A DNA stretch of 64,000 nucleotides, from positions 1 through 64,000 of the forward strand of contig JBMOIC010000001.1 of NCBI GenBank assembly GCA_049317525.1. Direction: 5' to 3'. Shown piece by piece: positions 19,094 to 26,701 of the stretch. Under the pieces are notes generated by a model. That model was not told the origin of the DNA, did not search any database, and saw nothing but the letters and a program-made list of their open reading frames with translations. The translations under genes were made by a program, and so were the position numbers. This stretch comes from UBA961 sp049317525 (GTDB taxonomy: Bacteria; Bacteroidota; Ignavibacteria; Kapaibacteriales; UBA961). Position 1 is the stretch's first letter, and every line of letters begins with the position of its first letter.

Positions 19094-20959
19094 TTAATGA
19101 CCCGAATGTACCGGCACTTCATTCTCTGAAGGCGGTTCTGTTTGCGGATAGAAATCAGTTTCTCTTCCTGGAACAGAATATTCGTATGGGCCACGATATA
19201 CTACAATATCTGTATCAAAATTTCCATGGCCTGGATGTGCTGGTGCAGACCACTCTAATGTATTAGCTTGCCAAGGATTTCTTGGTGCTGCTTTACCATA
19301 CTTTAATGACCAAAATATATTTACAATTAATATCAATTGAGAAAATCCCAAGATAATAGCTGCAAATGTAACAAATTGATTCATTGGTTGTAATGGTTGC
19401 AGAAACTCATAAATATATGGATTATATATTCTTCTCATATGTCCACCTACACCCAATATGTGCATAGGATAGAATGTCAAATTAAAGAAAATAAAAGACC
19501 AGTAAAAATGCTTGCGGCCTAGGTTTTCACTAAGCATCTTGCCATACATTTTTGGAAACCAATAATAAATACCAGCAAAAATTGCAAACAGAGCTCCACC
19601 AAATAATACATAGTGAATATGTGCTACAATAAAATATGTATCATGGATATAAATATCTACAGGTGCTGATGCCATAAAAACACCACTTAATCCACCAATA
19701 ATAAATGTTGCAATAAATGCCAAAGCATTCATATTGGCAGCTGTAAACCTAATATTACCTTTCCAAATTGTACCTAGCCAATTGAAAACTTTAATAGCAG
19801 ATGGAACAGCAATTAATATAGTTGATAGCATAAAGGTTGTACCCAATAAAGGATTCATTCCTGATTGGAACATATGATGTCCCCACACAATAAATCCTAA
19901 AAATGCTATAGCCATAATCGCAAATATCATTGCCTTGTAACCAAAAAGTGGCTTACGTGCAAATGTTGACAATACATCAGATACTATACCCATTCCTGGT
20001 AGAATCATTATGTATACAGCAGGGTGAGAATAAAACCAAAACAAATGTTGCCATAAGATTGGTTGTCCACCACCACCTAATAATTGCTTATGCTCTAGTA
20101 ATTGATTTCCTTGTGCTATAAATGCATTTGTTACATAAGTATTGTCAGGAGCAGTAACTAATAAATTATCAGGCATAAAAAAGCCTGTATGTAAATATTG
20201 ATCACATATTTGCATTGAAATTGCAGCTGCTAATACTGGTGTACCTAAAACGATAAGAATTGCAGTGATAAATAAAGCCCAAACAGTTAAAGGCATTTGA
20301 AATAATTCGAGCCCCTTAGCACGTTTGTTTAACACAGTTGCCATATAGTTTGTACCACCCATGATTGATGAAAAACCAATCATAAATAGTGAAACAAGCC
20401 ATGTAGTTTGACCAGGACCTGATGTTGGACCTAGAGGAGGATATCCAGTCCAACCTGCAGCTGCTGTACCAGAATCATAAAAGAATCCAGAAAGCATTAT
20501 CAAACCAGCTGGAGGTACCAACCAAAACGAGAACATATTCAATCTTGGTAAAGCCATATCGTCCGTTCCAATCATCAACGGTATACAGAAATTACCAAAC
20601 ATACCTACTGCCAATGGGATGATAACATAAAATATCATCACTGTACCATGAAGAGTAAGTAACTGTGTATAGAAATTAGCAGTAACTGCTCCATCAGATA
20701 CCCAAGAAGTTGGTAAAATATTACCAATTAACGGGATTGCTGAACCAGGATATGCTATTTGCCATCTGATCATAAGTGCAAACAGACCACCCACAAAAAG
20801 GAAGAATAATGAAACTGCCATAAATTGTTTGGCAATTACTTTATGATCTGTTGAAAAAATGTACTTTCTTATAAATGAGAGCTCATGATGAGCATGATCT
20901 GCACCGTGGTGAGTATCATGACCATGAATTTCATTCGCATTAGCTACTGCCGTTTGCAT
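19094..20959 (-). CDS. coxA: Cytochrome c oxidase subunit I, A2-type (YSHP motif)
   Basis: This 621-residue catalytic subunit has twelve or more helices. Histidine ligands are visible in TLHGTVMIF (haem a), WFYSHPAVYIMILPG (CuB His312 and cross-linked Tyr316), the WGHHMF pair (CuB) and HDTYFIVAHIHYVLFGG (haem a3 and haem a). The helix VI region reads YSHP rather than the GHPE of A1 oxidases, the mark of A2-type haem-copper oxidases such as the Rhodothermus caa3 enzyme, in which Tyr-Ser takes over the proton-entry role. Both termini are His-rich (HGHDTHHGADHAHH near residue 10, PVHSGH at the end). It follows coxB by 30 bases. Confidence 0.97.
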   Translation of the reverse strand: MQTAVANANEIHGHDTHHGADHAHHELSFIRKYIFSTDHKVIAKQFMAVSLFFLFVGGLFALMIRWQIAYPGSAIPLIGNILPTSWVSDGAVTANFYTQLLTLHGTVMIFYVIIPLAVGMFGNFCIPLMIGTDDMALPRLNMFSFWLVPPAGLIMLSGFFYDSGTAAAGWTGYPPLGPTSGPGQTTWLVSLFMIGFSSIMGGTNYMATVLNKRAKGLELFQMPLTVWALFITAILIVLGTPVLAAAISMQICDQYLHTGFFMPDNLLVTAPDNTYVTNAFIAQGNQLLEHKQLLGGGGQPILWQHLFWFYSHPAVYIMILPGMGIVSDVLSTFARKPLFGYKAMIFAIMAIAFLGFIVWGHHMFQSGMNPLLGTTFMLSTILIAVPSAIKVFNWLGTIWKGNIRFTAANMNALAFIATFIIGGLSGVFMASAPVDIYIHDTYFIVAHIHYVLFGGALFAIFAGIYYWFPKMYGKMLSENLGRKHFYWSFIFFNLTFYPMHILGVGGHMRRIYNPYIYEFLQPLQPMNQFVTFAAIILGFSQLILIVNIFWSLKYGKAAPRNPWQANTLEWSAPAHPGHGNFDTDIVVYRGPYEYSVPGRETDFYPQTEPPSENEVPVHSGH

Positions 20960-20989
20960 AGTGTAGTACCAATAAATCTTGACAATTGA

Positions 20990-21874
20990 TTAATTCTTTG
21001 TTGTTTTACTATCTTTTGTATCAGCAGATGCAACTATTGTAGTATCTGTAGAAACAGGAGCTTCTAAAACTGGCTTTGATATTTTATACTGTTCGTCTAG
21101 CCATTTATCATAATCTGCCTGACTATCAATAAATACTTGACCTCTCATATTATAATGCCCTGTACCACATAATTCAGCACAAGCTAATTCATATGTGCCT
21201 ATCTTTGATCCATTAAACCATACTTTAATCCATTGCCCAGGCAATGCATCCTGCTTTACTCTAAAGTTTGGTAAAAAGAAACTATGCAATACATCATTCG
21301 AAGATAAATTGACTAAAATATTCTTATCAACAGGTAAATGTATCGGTATTGGTCTTGCCCCACCAGGGCTTATAATAACAAAATCATCTTTACCATGTAT
21401 ATCATTGGAATCTATACCAAATGGATTTGCAATTGTTATTTGTTCACGGTCCTTAGTCCCAAATACACCATCAGGACCTGCATAACGAAATTGCCATCCA
21501 AATCCAGATTGATATCCCAAAACGTCAATCTCTACATCTGGTTTTGGTACCCTTGATGCATATTTAGTCTTTGACCATGCACCGTCACTCCATAAACCTA
21601 AACCTACAAAGAAAATAGTAGGTAATAATGTCCATGTAAATTCCATCAAATTATTACCATGGAAATAATATGCTTTTCTATTTTCATTATATCTATACTT
21701 AACCATAAATATGACTAATAAACCATATGTAAGGAAAAATGTATAAACAGAAAACCAATATATCAATGCAAATATGGAATCTAGTTGAGCGCCAAATGTG
21801 CTAACGTTTTCGGGAAAGAATGTGAGCATATCTCTATAAGCCCACTCTAAACCTTTAGACAAATCAAAATTCAT
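20990..21874 (-). CDS. coxB: Cytochrome c oxidase subunit II with CuA site
   Basis: This 294-residue protein has two N-terminal helices (about 33-58 and 77-97) followed by a periplasmic cupredoxin domain. The binuclear CuA ligands are complete: H197 in VLHSFFLPNFRVKQDALPG, and C232, E234, C236, H240 and M243 in CAELCGTGHYNM. No haem-binding CxxCH is fused to the C-terminus, so electrons must come from a separate cytochrome c, probably the lipoprotein cytochrome encoded 48 bases upstream. The C-terminal tail (about 262-294) is low-complexity Thr/Lys/Asp-rich. It lies 30 bases before coxA. Confidence 0.96.
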   Translation of the reverse strand: MNFDLSKGLEWAYRDMLTFFPENVSTFGAQLDSIFALIYWFSVYTFFLTYGLLVIFMVKYRYNENRKAYYFHGNNLMEFTWTLLPTIFFVGLGLWSDGAWSKTKYASRVPKPDVEIDVLGYQSGFGWQFRYAGPDGVFGTKDREQITIANPFGIDSNDIHGKDDFVIISPGGARPIPIHLPVDKNILVNLSSNDVLHSFFLPNFRVKQDALPGQWIKVWFNGSKIGTYELACAELCGTGHYNMRGQVFIDSQADYDKWLDEQYKISKPVLEAPVSTDTTIVASADTKDSKTTKN

Positions 21875-21921
21875 GCAAATACCCAGAACTTTAACGTTAA
21901 CGAAATTAATTTCTTAAATAA

Positions 21922-22473
21922 TTATAGAGCCTGCTGAAGCTCAGCTTCTTCATATGCACCAGCACGACCAGTTGTCTTATCTCGAACCGACTTTACTTCA
22001 TCAGGTGTTACTGCCCCAGCTGAATTACCCCAGCTAGAACGAACATATGTTAAAGCATCAGCTATTTCTTGATCAGATAATTGCTTCCAAGAAGACATTA
22101 CACCATTATATGTTTTGCCATTTCTTTCTATTTGGCCCTTGAAACCATGAAGAATCAATCGAATTGGTTTAGTAGCATCTGCATCTTGTGCTATTGCAGA
22201 TCCTGCTAATGGTGGATAAGTTCCAGGTACACCTTGGCCTTTAGCCTGATGACATGATGAACAAATTGAAGTAAATACTTGCGCGCCCGGTGATGCACTT
22301 GCAGCATCAGTTCCAGAAGCAGTAGCATTTGCTGCTATTTGTGAGTAAGGCGCTGTATACACAGGATCATCTTCGTATTTCGTAAACAATCCTTGAACAT
22401 TACAACCACTTGTTAGTAGAAGTATCGTAAACGATGAGATGATAAGAGAGAAAGGAAGTAACTTATTTTTCAT
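21922..22473 (-). CDS. Lipoprotein mono-haem cytochrome c, first gene of the respiratory operon
   Basis: The ATG at 22471-22473 gives a lipoprotein of 183 residues (LLLTSGC, Cys24); a TTG two codons earlier is less likely. After a Thr/Ala/Ser-rich linker comes a class I cytochrome c domain: CSSCH at 71-75 with HQAKGQGVPGTYPPLAGS, a Met in YNGVMSSWKQLSDQEIADA as probable axial ligand, and a C-terminal LTYVRSSWGN helix. This form is common as the electron carrier between ACIII and the oxidase. Being first in the cox-act operon and having no haem c in CoxB fits the role of the membrane-tethered link between the two complexes; this pairing is inference. Confidence 0.92.
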   Translation of the reverse strand: MKNKLLPFSLIISSFTILLLTSGCNVQGLFTKYEDDPVYTAPYSQIAANATASGTDAASASPGAQVFTSICSSCHQAKGQGVPGTYPPLAGSAIAQDADATKPIRLILHGFKGQIERNGKTYNGVMSSWKQLSDQEIADALTYVRSSWGNSAGAVTPDEVKSVRDKTTGRAGAYEEAELQQAL

Positions 22474-22532
22474 ATACAAGCAATTATTGAGTATATAATA
22501 TTCGAAAAGAAGCTGCCGTCAAATCGAATGCA

Positions 22533-22563
22533 CGAAAATACATTGTAACGAACACTCTTACAA
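22533..22563 (-). promoter_or_regulatory. Possible Bacteroidota-type promoter for the cox-act operon
   Basis: On the minus strand a TTG (22563-22561) stands 20 bases before TATTTTCG (22540-22533). The Bacteroidota vegetative promoter is roughly TTTG, 19-21 bases, TAnnTTTG, so this is a match with mismatches. It would start transcription about 50 bases before the cytochrome c ATG, within the 189-base gap that separates pyrC from the respiratory operon. The motif is short and this is only a candidate. Confidence 0.25.
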
Positions 22564-22662
22564 GGAAATATTTGAAAAGAGTAAGAAAAAAAAATGAGAT
22601 TTTGTAAGATATAAGGTAATTTGATCATTATCATTTTTTACAAGATTTTTAATTTCAACAAC

Positions 22663-23946
22663 TTACATCTCTGACTTATACACTTGTTTATTGTTGAAAA
22701 TAAATGCAGGTTTTCCTAGTAATTTCCAATTATCGAAAGGTGTATTAACAGATTTTGATTTCATGTTTTTAGTATTGACTGTCCATTCTGCATTTTTATC
22801 GAATATCGTAATACATGCAGATTCCCCTTTTTCTAAAATAGGATGATGTATTTGCAGGATATTTCTTGGTCCAGTTGATAATAAATAAACAAATCTGTCT
22901 AAAGAAATCAGATTACTATTAACTAAAAACTGAAAAGCCAATCCAATGCATGTTTCTATACCAGTAATTCCATTTGCTGCAATTGCTAGCTCGCAGTTTT
23001 TTTCGTGTATTGCATGTGGAGCATGATCTGTAGCAATTGCATCTATTGTACCATCTTGCAAGCCTGTTAATATTGCGTCTATATCTGATTGCTCTCTTAA
23101 TGGTGGATTCATTTTTGCATGCGTTCCATACTCTAGCACGGCTTTATCGGTTAAGATAAAATGATGTGGAGTTACTTCGCAACTAATACGTTGTCCTTTT
23201 GCTTTAGCTTCTCTTACCAATTGCACACTGCCTGCTGTGCTTAAATGGGATACATGATAACGTCTGTTGCCGCAATATGCTGCCAATTGAATATCTCTAG
23301 ATACGATTATTTCTTCTGCTACAGTTGGATATCCTTTTAATCCTAAATCAGCTGATACTGTCCCTTCATGAATAACAAAGTTTTTTGTAAGACTATGTTC
23401 TTCGCAATGCTGTGTTAATAAGGCATCAAATGGTGCTGCATAGTCGAATGCTCTTCTCATCATTTCTGCATTCTCAATGCAAGAGCCATCATCAGAAAAC
23501 ATGATTGCTCCAGCATCAATTAAATCAATCATCGGTGATAATAGTTTTCCTTCTCTTCCAATTGTAGTAGCGGCACAAACATGTACATTTACTATATTAT
23601 CTTTTGCTCTGTTTTTAACATATTCAAGGTTAATTTTACTATCTAAAGCTGGAAGCGTATTTGGCATACATACAATATCAGTAAATCCTCCATTAGCTGC
23701 TGCTAAAGTTCCAGATTCTATCGTCTCTTTATATTCTTGGCCTGGCTCTCTTAAATGAACATGCATATCTACAAAGCCTGGTGCGGCGATTAGATGGGAT
23801 GCATCAATGTGGATTGTATTTTGAGGTATTTCAATGTGTTCTGTAGAAGAATGAAGTATCATTCCTTGATCAATCAGTATATTTCTATGTTCATGTATTC
23901 CCCTGTATGGGTCAATCACTAATATATTTTCAAAGAAATATTGCAT
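22663..23946 (-). CDS. pyrC: Dihydroorotase (class I)
   Basis: This 427-residue amidohydrolase catalyses the reversible ring closure of carbamoyl-aspartate to dihydroorotate in pyrimidine synthesis. The zinc site begins with H62 and H64 in FVDMHVHLREPGQEYKE, which also holds the substrate-binding Arg. It continues with CMPNT, DDGS, QHCEEHSL, HVSHLSTAGS and the catalytic Asp in ATDHAPH. The tail ends normally with a beta domain (ITIFDKNAEWTVN). It follows rnhB by three bases and is the last gene of the PTPS-folE-rnhB-pyrC run. Length is typical for the bacterial class I enzyme. Confidence 0.96.
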   Translation of the reverse strand: MQYFFENILVIDPYRGIHEHRNILIDQGMILHSSTEHIEIPQNTIHIDASHLIAAPGFVDMHVHLREPGQEYKETIESGTLAAANGGFTDIVCMPNTLPALDSKINLEYVKNRAKDNIVNVHVCAATTIGREGKLLSPMIDLIDAGAIMFSDDGSCIENAEMMRRAFDYAAPFDALLTQHCEEHSLTKNFVIHEGTVSADLGLKGYPTVAEEIIVSRDIQLAAYCGNRRYHVSHLSTAGSVQLVREAKAKGQRISCEVTPHHFILTDKAVLEYGTHAKMNPPLREQSDIDAILTGLQDGTIDAIATDHAPHAIHEKNCELAIAANGITGIETCIGLAFQFLVNSNLISLDRFVYLLSTGPRNILQIHHPILEKGESACITIFDKNAEWTVNTKNMKSKSVNTPFDNWKLLGKPAFIFNNKQVYKSEM

Positions 23947-23949
23947 GTA

Positions 23950-24564
23950 TTAAAGTATTCGTGATAAAAATGTATTTCTGTGATATAGTGTTGCACCTAA
24001 TTCTTGCAATGCTTTGCGATGTGCCAGCGTTCCATATCCTTTATTTTTTGCAAAATAATAAAGTGAATCGACATGATTATCTATTTCCATCATTATTTTA
24101 TCTCTTTCTACTTTTGCTAAAATTGATGCAGCTGCTATAGAATAACAATGATAATCCCCTTTAATGATTGTTGTATAAGGAATTGTGGGATGTTCAAAAT
24201 AATTACCATCGATTAATGCATGATGAGGATCAACAGTTAAACCTTTTAATGCCAAATGCATGGCTTTTAACGTAGCTTTTCTAATATTAATCTTATCAAT
24301 TTCATGATGATCAATTATCCCAAATGAATATGATAAAGCCCTTTGTTTTAAGATTTCAGCTTTTTTTTCTCTTTCTTTCACAGATAAAAGCTTAGAATCA
24401 ATACAACCTATATCATTGATAGAACCTATAGGTAAAATGATTGCACAAGCTACTACTGGCCCAGCTAATGCCCCCCTTCCAACTTCATCAATTCCTGCTA
24501 CTAATAAGGAATCTTTCCAGAATGGAATTTCATAGATATGTGATGGAATTTCTTTTTTTACCAT
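23950..24564 (-). CDS. rnhB: Ribonuclease HII
   Basis: This enzyme cuts the RNA strand of RNA-DNA hybrids and removes misincorporated ribonucleotides. The opening GIDEVGRGALAGPVVACA holds catalytic D26 and E27 of the DEDD set and the GRG motif. HALIDGNYF carries the third acid and the AAASILAKVERDKIM region the fourth. I start it at the ATG 24562-24564, two bases after the folE stop; a TTG overlapping that stop would add two residues. At about 204 residues it is the usual size. Its place between folE and pyrC is probably only operon packing. Confidence 0.95.
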   Translation of the reverse strand: MVKKEIPSHIYEIPFWKDSLLVAGIDEVGRGALAGPVVACAIILPIGSINDIGCIDSKLLSVKEREKKAEILKQRALSYSFGIIDHHEIDKINIRKATLKAMHLALKGLTVDPHHALIDGNYFEHPTIPYTTIIKGDYHCYSIAAASILAKVERDKIMMEIDNHVDSLYYFAKNKGYGTLAHRKALQELGATLYHRNTFLSRIL

Positions 24565-24566
24565 TA

Positions 24567-25316
24567 TCAATCTAGTAAATTCAAGAATTCATTTCTAAGT
24601 GAAAAATCTTCTCTCAATCCACCGCGCATTACAGAAGTTACCATTTCTGCTCTCTCTTCAGATTCAGATACGCCTCTGGCAATCATGCAATAATGTTTAG
24701 ATTTTATCACTACCCCCAATGCTCTGGGATGAATAGTTTCAGTAATAAAATCTGCAATTTGCTCTCCCAATTCCTCTTGAATTTGCCCTCTTCTAGAGAA
24801 CCAATCAACAATTCTTGTCAATTTAGATAATCCTAAAACAAAGTCTCCAGGGATATAACCTATAGAACAAGTTCCTGCTATTGGTTGCCAATGATGAGAA
24901 CACACACTCATTACTGTAATATTTTTACTGATCACCAATTCGTCTACATGTTTTCGATTTGGAAAAACGGTGATTTTGGGGGCTGCATTGAATCTTCCTG
25001 CAAATAATTCATTCACCCACATTTTTGCTAATCTATGAGGTGTATTGGTACTATTAGGATCATTCCTATCAATTCTAAGAATATCAAATACTTCTGAGAA
25101 TTTTTCTTTTAACTGAATAATCATCTCATCTTTTTCCTCAGATGAAACCGATGAATTACCATTCGCATCAAATAAAGGATATCCCTTGCTATTTATTTTA
25201 GGGAAAATCTTTTTGCTAAACTCATCAATTAAAGGTTGATGTTCTATCATCATATCTTCTAAGTCATTTGGCACTGAATAAGAAGATAATATCTTATTAT
25301 TACTTGTTTTTTTCAT
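24567..25316 (-). CDS. folE: GTP cyclohydrolase I
   Basis: This enzyme makes 7,8-dihydroneopterin triphosphate from GTP. The zinc site is visible as Cys and His in VMSVCSHHWQPIAG and Cys in KSKHYCMIARGV. Further family blocks are TNTPHRLAKMWVNELFAG, GYIPGDFVLGLSKLTRIVDWFSRR (only the part YIPGDFVLGLSKLTRIVD is quoted as signature) and GVSESEERAEMVTS. There is an N-terminal extension of about 60 residues rich in Ser/Asn/Glu, common outside the proteobacteria. It lies 11 bases after the PTPS gene and two bases before rnhB. The pairing with PTPS says the product is used for a pterin or queuosine branch as well as folate. Confidence 0.95.
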   Translation of the reverse strand: MKKTSNNKILSSYSVPNDLEDMMIEHQPLIDEFSKKIFPKINSKGYPLFDANGNSSVSSEEKDEMIIQLKEKFSEVFDILRIDRNDPNSTNTPHRLAKMWVNELFAGRFNAAPKITVFPNRKHVDELVISKNITVMSVCSHHWQPIAGTCSIGYIPGDFVLGLSKLTRIVDWFSRRGQIQEELGEQIADFITETIHPRALGVVIKSKHYCMIARGVSESEERAEMVTSVMRGGLREDFSLRNEFLNLLD

Positions 25317-25327
25317 TAATTAACTTC

Positions 25328-25774
25328 TCAATTTGATTCTATAGTAGTATAGATGGGAATTATTACTGGATCACCAAAATATTCAACAAAGTTTTGATCG
25401 GATTCAAAAAGTTTGATTGAATGAAGCTTTCCTTGCACGATTTGTGGATCTAATATTCTCCAAAAGCTTACTGCAATGTTTTCTGCTGTAGGTATGATGC
25501 CTTGTAAAAAGTCTACATCATAATTTAAATGCTTATGATCTACTTTATCAACAATATGTTCGTCAATTAAATCACGCAAGTATTTTAAGTCAATTACATA
25601 GCCAGTTTCAGGGTCAGGTACACCTTTAACAGTAACTTCTAAAGTGTAATTGTGTCCATGACCATTAAGATTGTTACATTTGTCAAAAATTAGATTATTT
25701 TTCTCTGGTTCAAACGTTGGATTGTATAATCTATGAGATGCAGAGAAATGCATTTTTCTTGTTACATATACCAT
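25328..25774 (-). CDS. 6-pyruvoyl-tetrahydropterin synthase/QueD family protein, PTPS-like Cys spacing
   Basis: This 148-residue T-fold enzyme has zinc ligands in ASHR (about His15) and NGHGHNY. The catalytic Cys is in KCNNLNGHGHNY, so five residues lie between Cys and HGH. That spacing is the one seen in animal PTPS, whereas QueD usually has three. Downstream KLFESDQNFVEYFG carries the conserved Glu in an ExxxN context. It heads the run with folE, so the two could act in series on GTP. The product could be 6-pyruvoyl-tetrahydropterin for a biopterin-type cofactor or carboxy-tetrahydropterin for queuosine; the motif leans to the former but no reductase gene is nearby. Confidence 0.88.
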   Translation of the reverse strand: MVYVTRKMHFSASHRLYNPTFEPEKNNLIFDKCNNLNGHGHNYTLEVTVKGVPDPETGYVIDLKYLRDLIDEHIVDKVDHKHLNYDVDFLQGIIPTAENIAVSFWRILDPQIVQGKLHSIKLFESDQNFVEYFGDPVIIPIYTTIESN

Positions 25775-25916
25775 ATGTGTTTTCTCGTATAATGTTCTTA
25801 AACTTCAAATAACAGTGATAAATTCACTATAGTTTCATTTTTTTTTACTTGGCAAAAATAATCAATAGACTAAACCGACAATCTGCTAGCTAAAGATTAC
25901 CTTTAAGGATACCAAT
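25775..25916. other. Divergent intergenic region between PTPS and the DUF4292-lptD pair
   Basis: These 142 bases separate two gene runs that face away from each other, so both promoters should lie here. The sequence is strongly AT-rich, with a T run at 25840-25847. AAGGAT at 25905-25910 is a reasonable ribosome-binding site for the plus-strand gene at 25917. I could not identify convincing promoter boxes. Confidence 0.4.
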
Positions 25917-26690
25917 ATGAAACAATATACTTTCTCAATTTTTTGTGCATTCTCACTTATTGTGATTATTCCAATTTTAATGTTTGCTTCTACTGATAAT
26001 TCATCATCAATGTTGCTTCAAACAATAATGAATACAAGGAATTTAGAATTAAAAAGCATAGAGATGAATGCTGATTTAACTGTTACAATGCAAGGGCAAA
26101 CAAATAATGCACAATGTGAATTTATCATGCTGGGTAAAGATTCCTTAAGTATGCATATTACAGGGCCATTTGGTTTTAGTGTTGCTAAATTATTCGCTAG
26201 TTCAGAATATTTTTTGTTTCTAGATAATTTACAAGGACGCGCAATCGAAGGGATACCAAATGCTGATAATTTATCAAAAGCAACATTTATTCCTTTGTCA
26301 TTTAACGACTATGTATCGCTTCTAAGAGCTGAAATTCCAGGTAATGCTGCAGAATATATTCCCATTTCAGATTATGCAGATTCTAATTCTATTTTGTATA
26401 AAAGACCACATTCGCTTGGTGGCATAGAATTTGTACTTTGCTCCAAAACAGATGGTTTAATAAAACAATATCAAAGAAAAAATGCCGAAGGTATCATAGA
26501 AATTTCTGTTCTATATAGTGGTTATCAACTATATGATTCAATAATGGTACCCAAAAATGTTACTCTTTCTGTTCCTACCAAGGAAATTATTATGAAAATT
26601 GAAGCGCAAGACATAAAAGTCAATAATCAGATTTCTACAGCCATGAGATTTAATGTGCCTTCTTCTTTCAATATCTTAAAAATGGAGTAA
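25917..26690 (+). CDS. DUF4292 / LolA-like envelope protein
   Basis: This 257-residue exported protein has a signal peptide (about 1-24) and the pattern of the DUF4292 family of Bacteroidota, an unclosed beta-barrel related to LolA/LolB. Supporting features are alternating beta strands such as IEMNADLTVTMQGQ, CEFIMLGKDSLSMHITGPFG and ISVLYSGYQLYDSIMVPKNV. There is no lipobox. It stands 11 bases before lptD and is probably co-transcribed with it, which suggests work at the outer membrane such as lipid or lipoprotein handling. Family membership is from overall pattern rather than a catalytic motif. Confidence 0.75.
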   Translation: MKQYTFSIFCAFSLIVIIPILMFASTDNSSSMLLQTIMNTRNLELKSIEMNADLTVTMQGQTNNAQCEFIMLGKDSLSMHITGPFGFSVAKLFASSEYFLFLDNLQGRAIEGIPNADNLSKATFIPLSFNDYVSLLRAEIPGNAAEYIPISDYADSNSILYKRPHSLGGIEFVLCSKTDGLIKQYQRKNAEGIIEISVLYSGYQLYDSIMVPKNVTLSVPTKEIIMKIEAQDIKVNNQISTAMRFNVPSSFNILKME

Positions 26691-26701
26691 TCATTACATA
26701 G

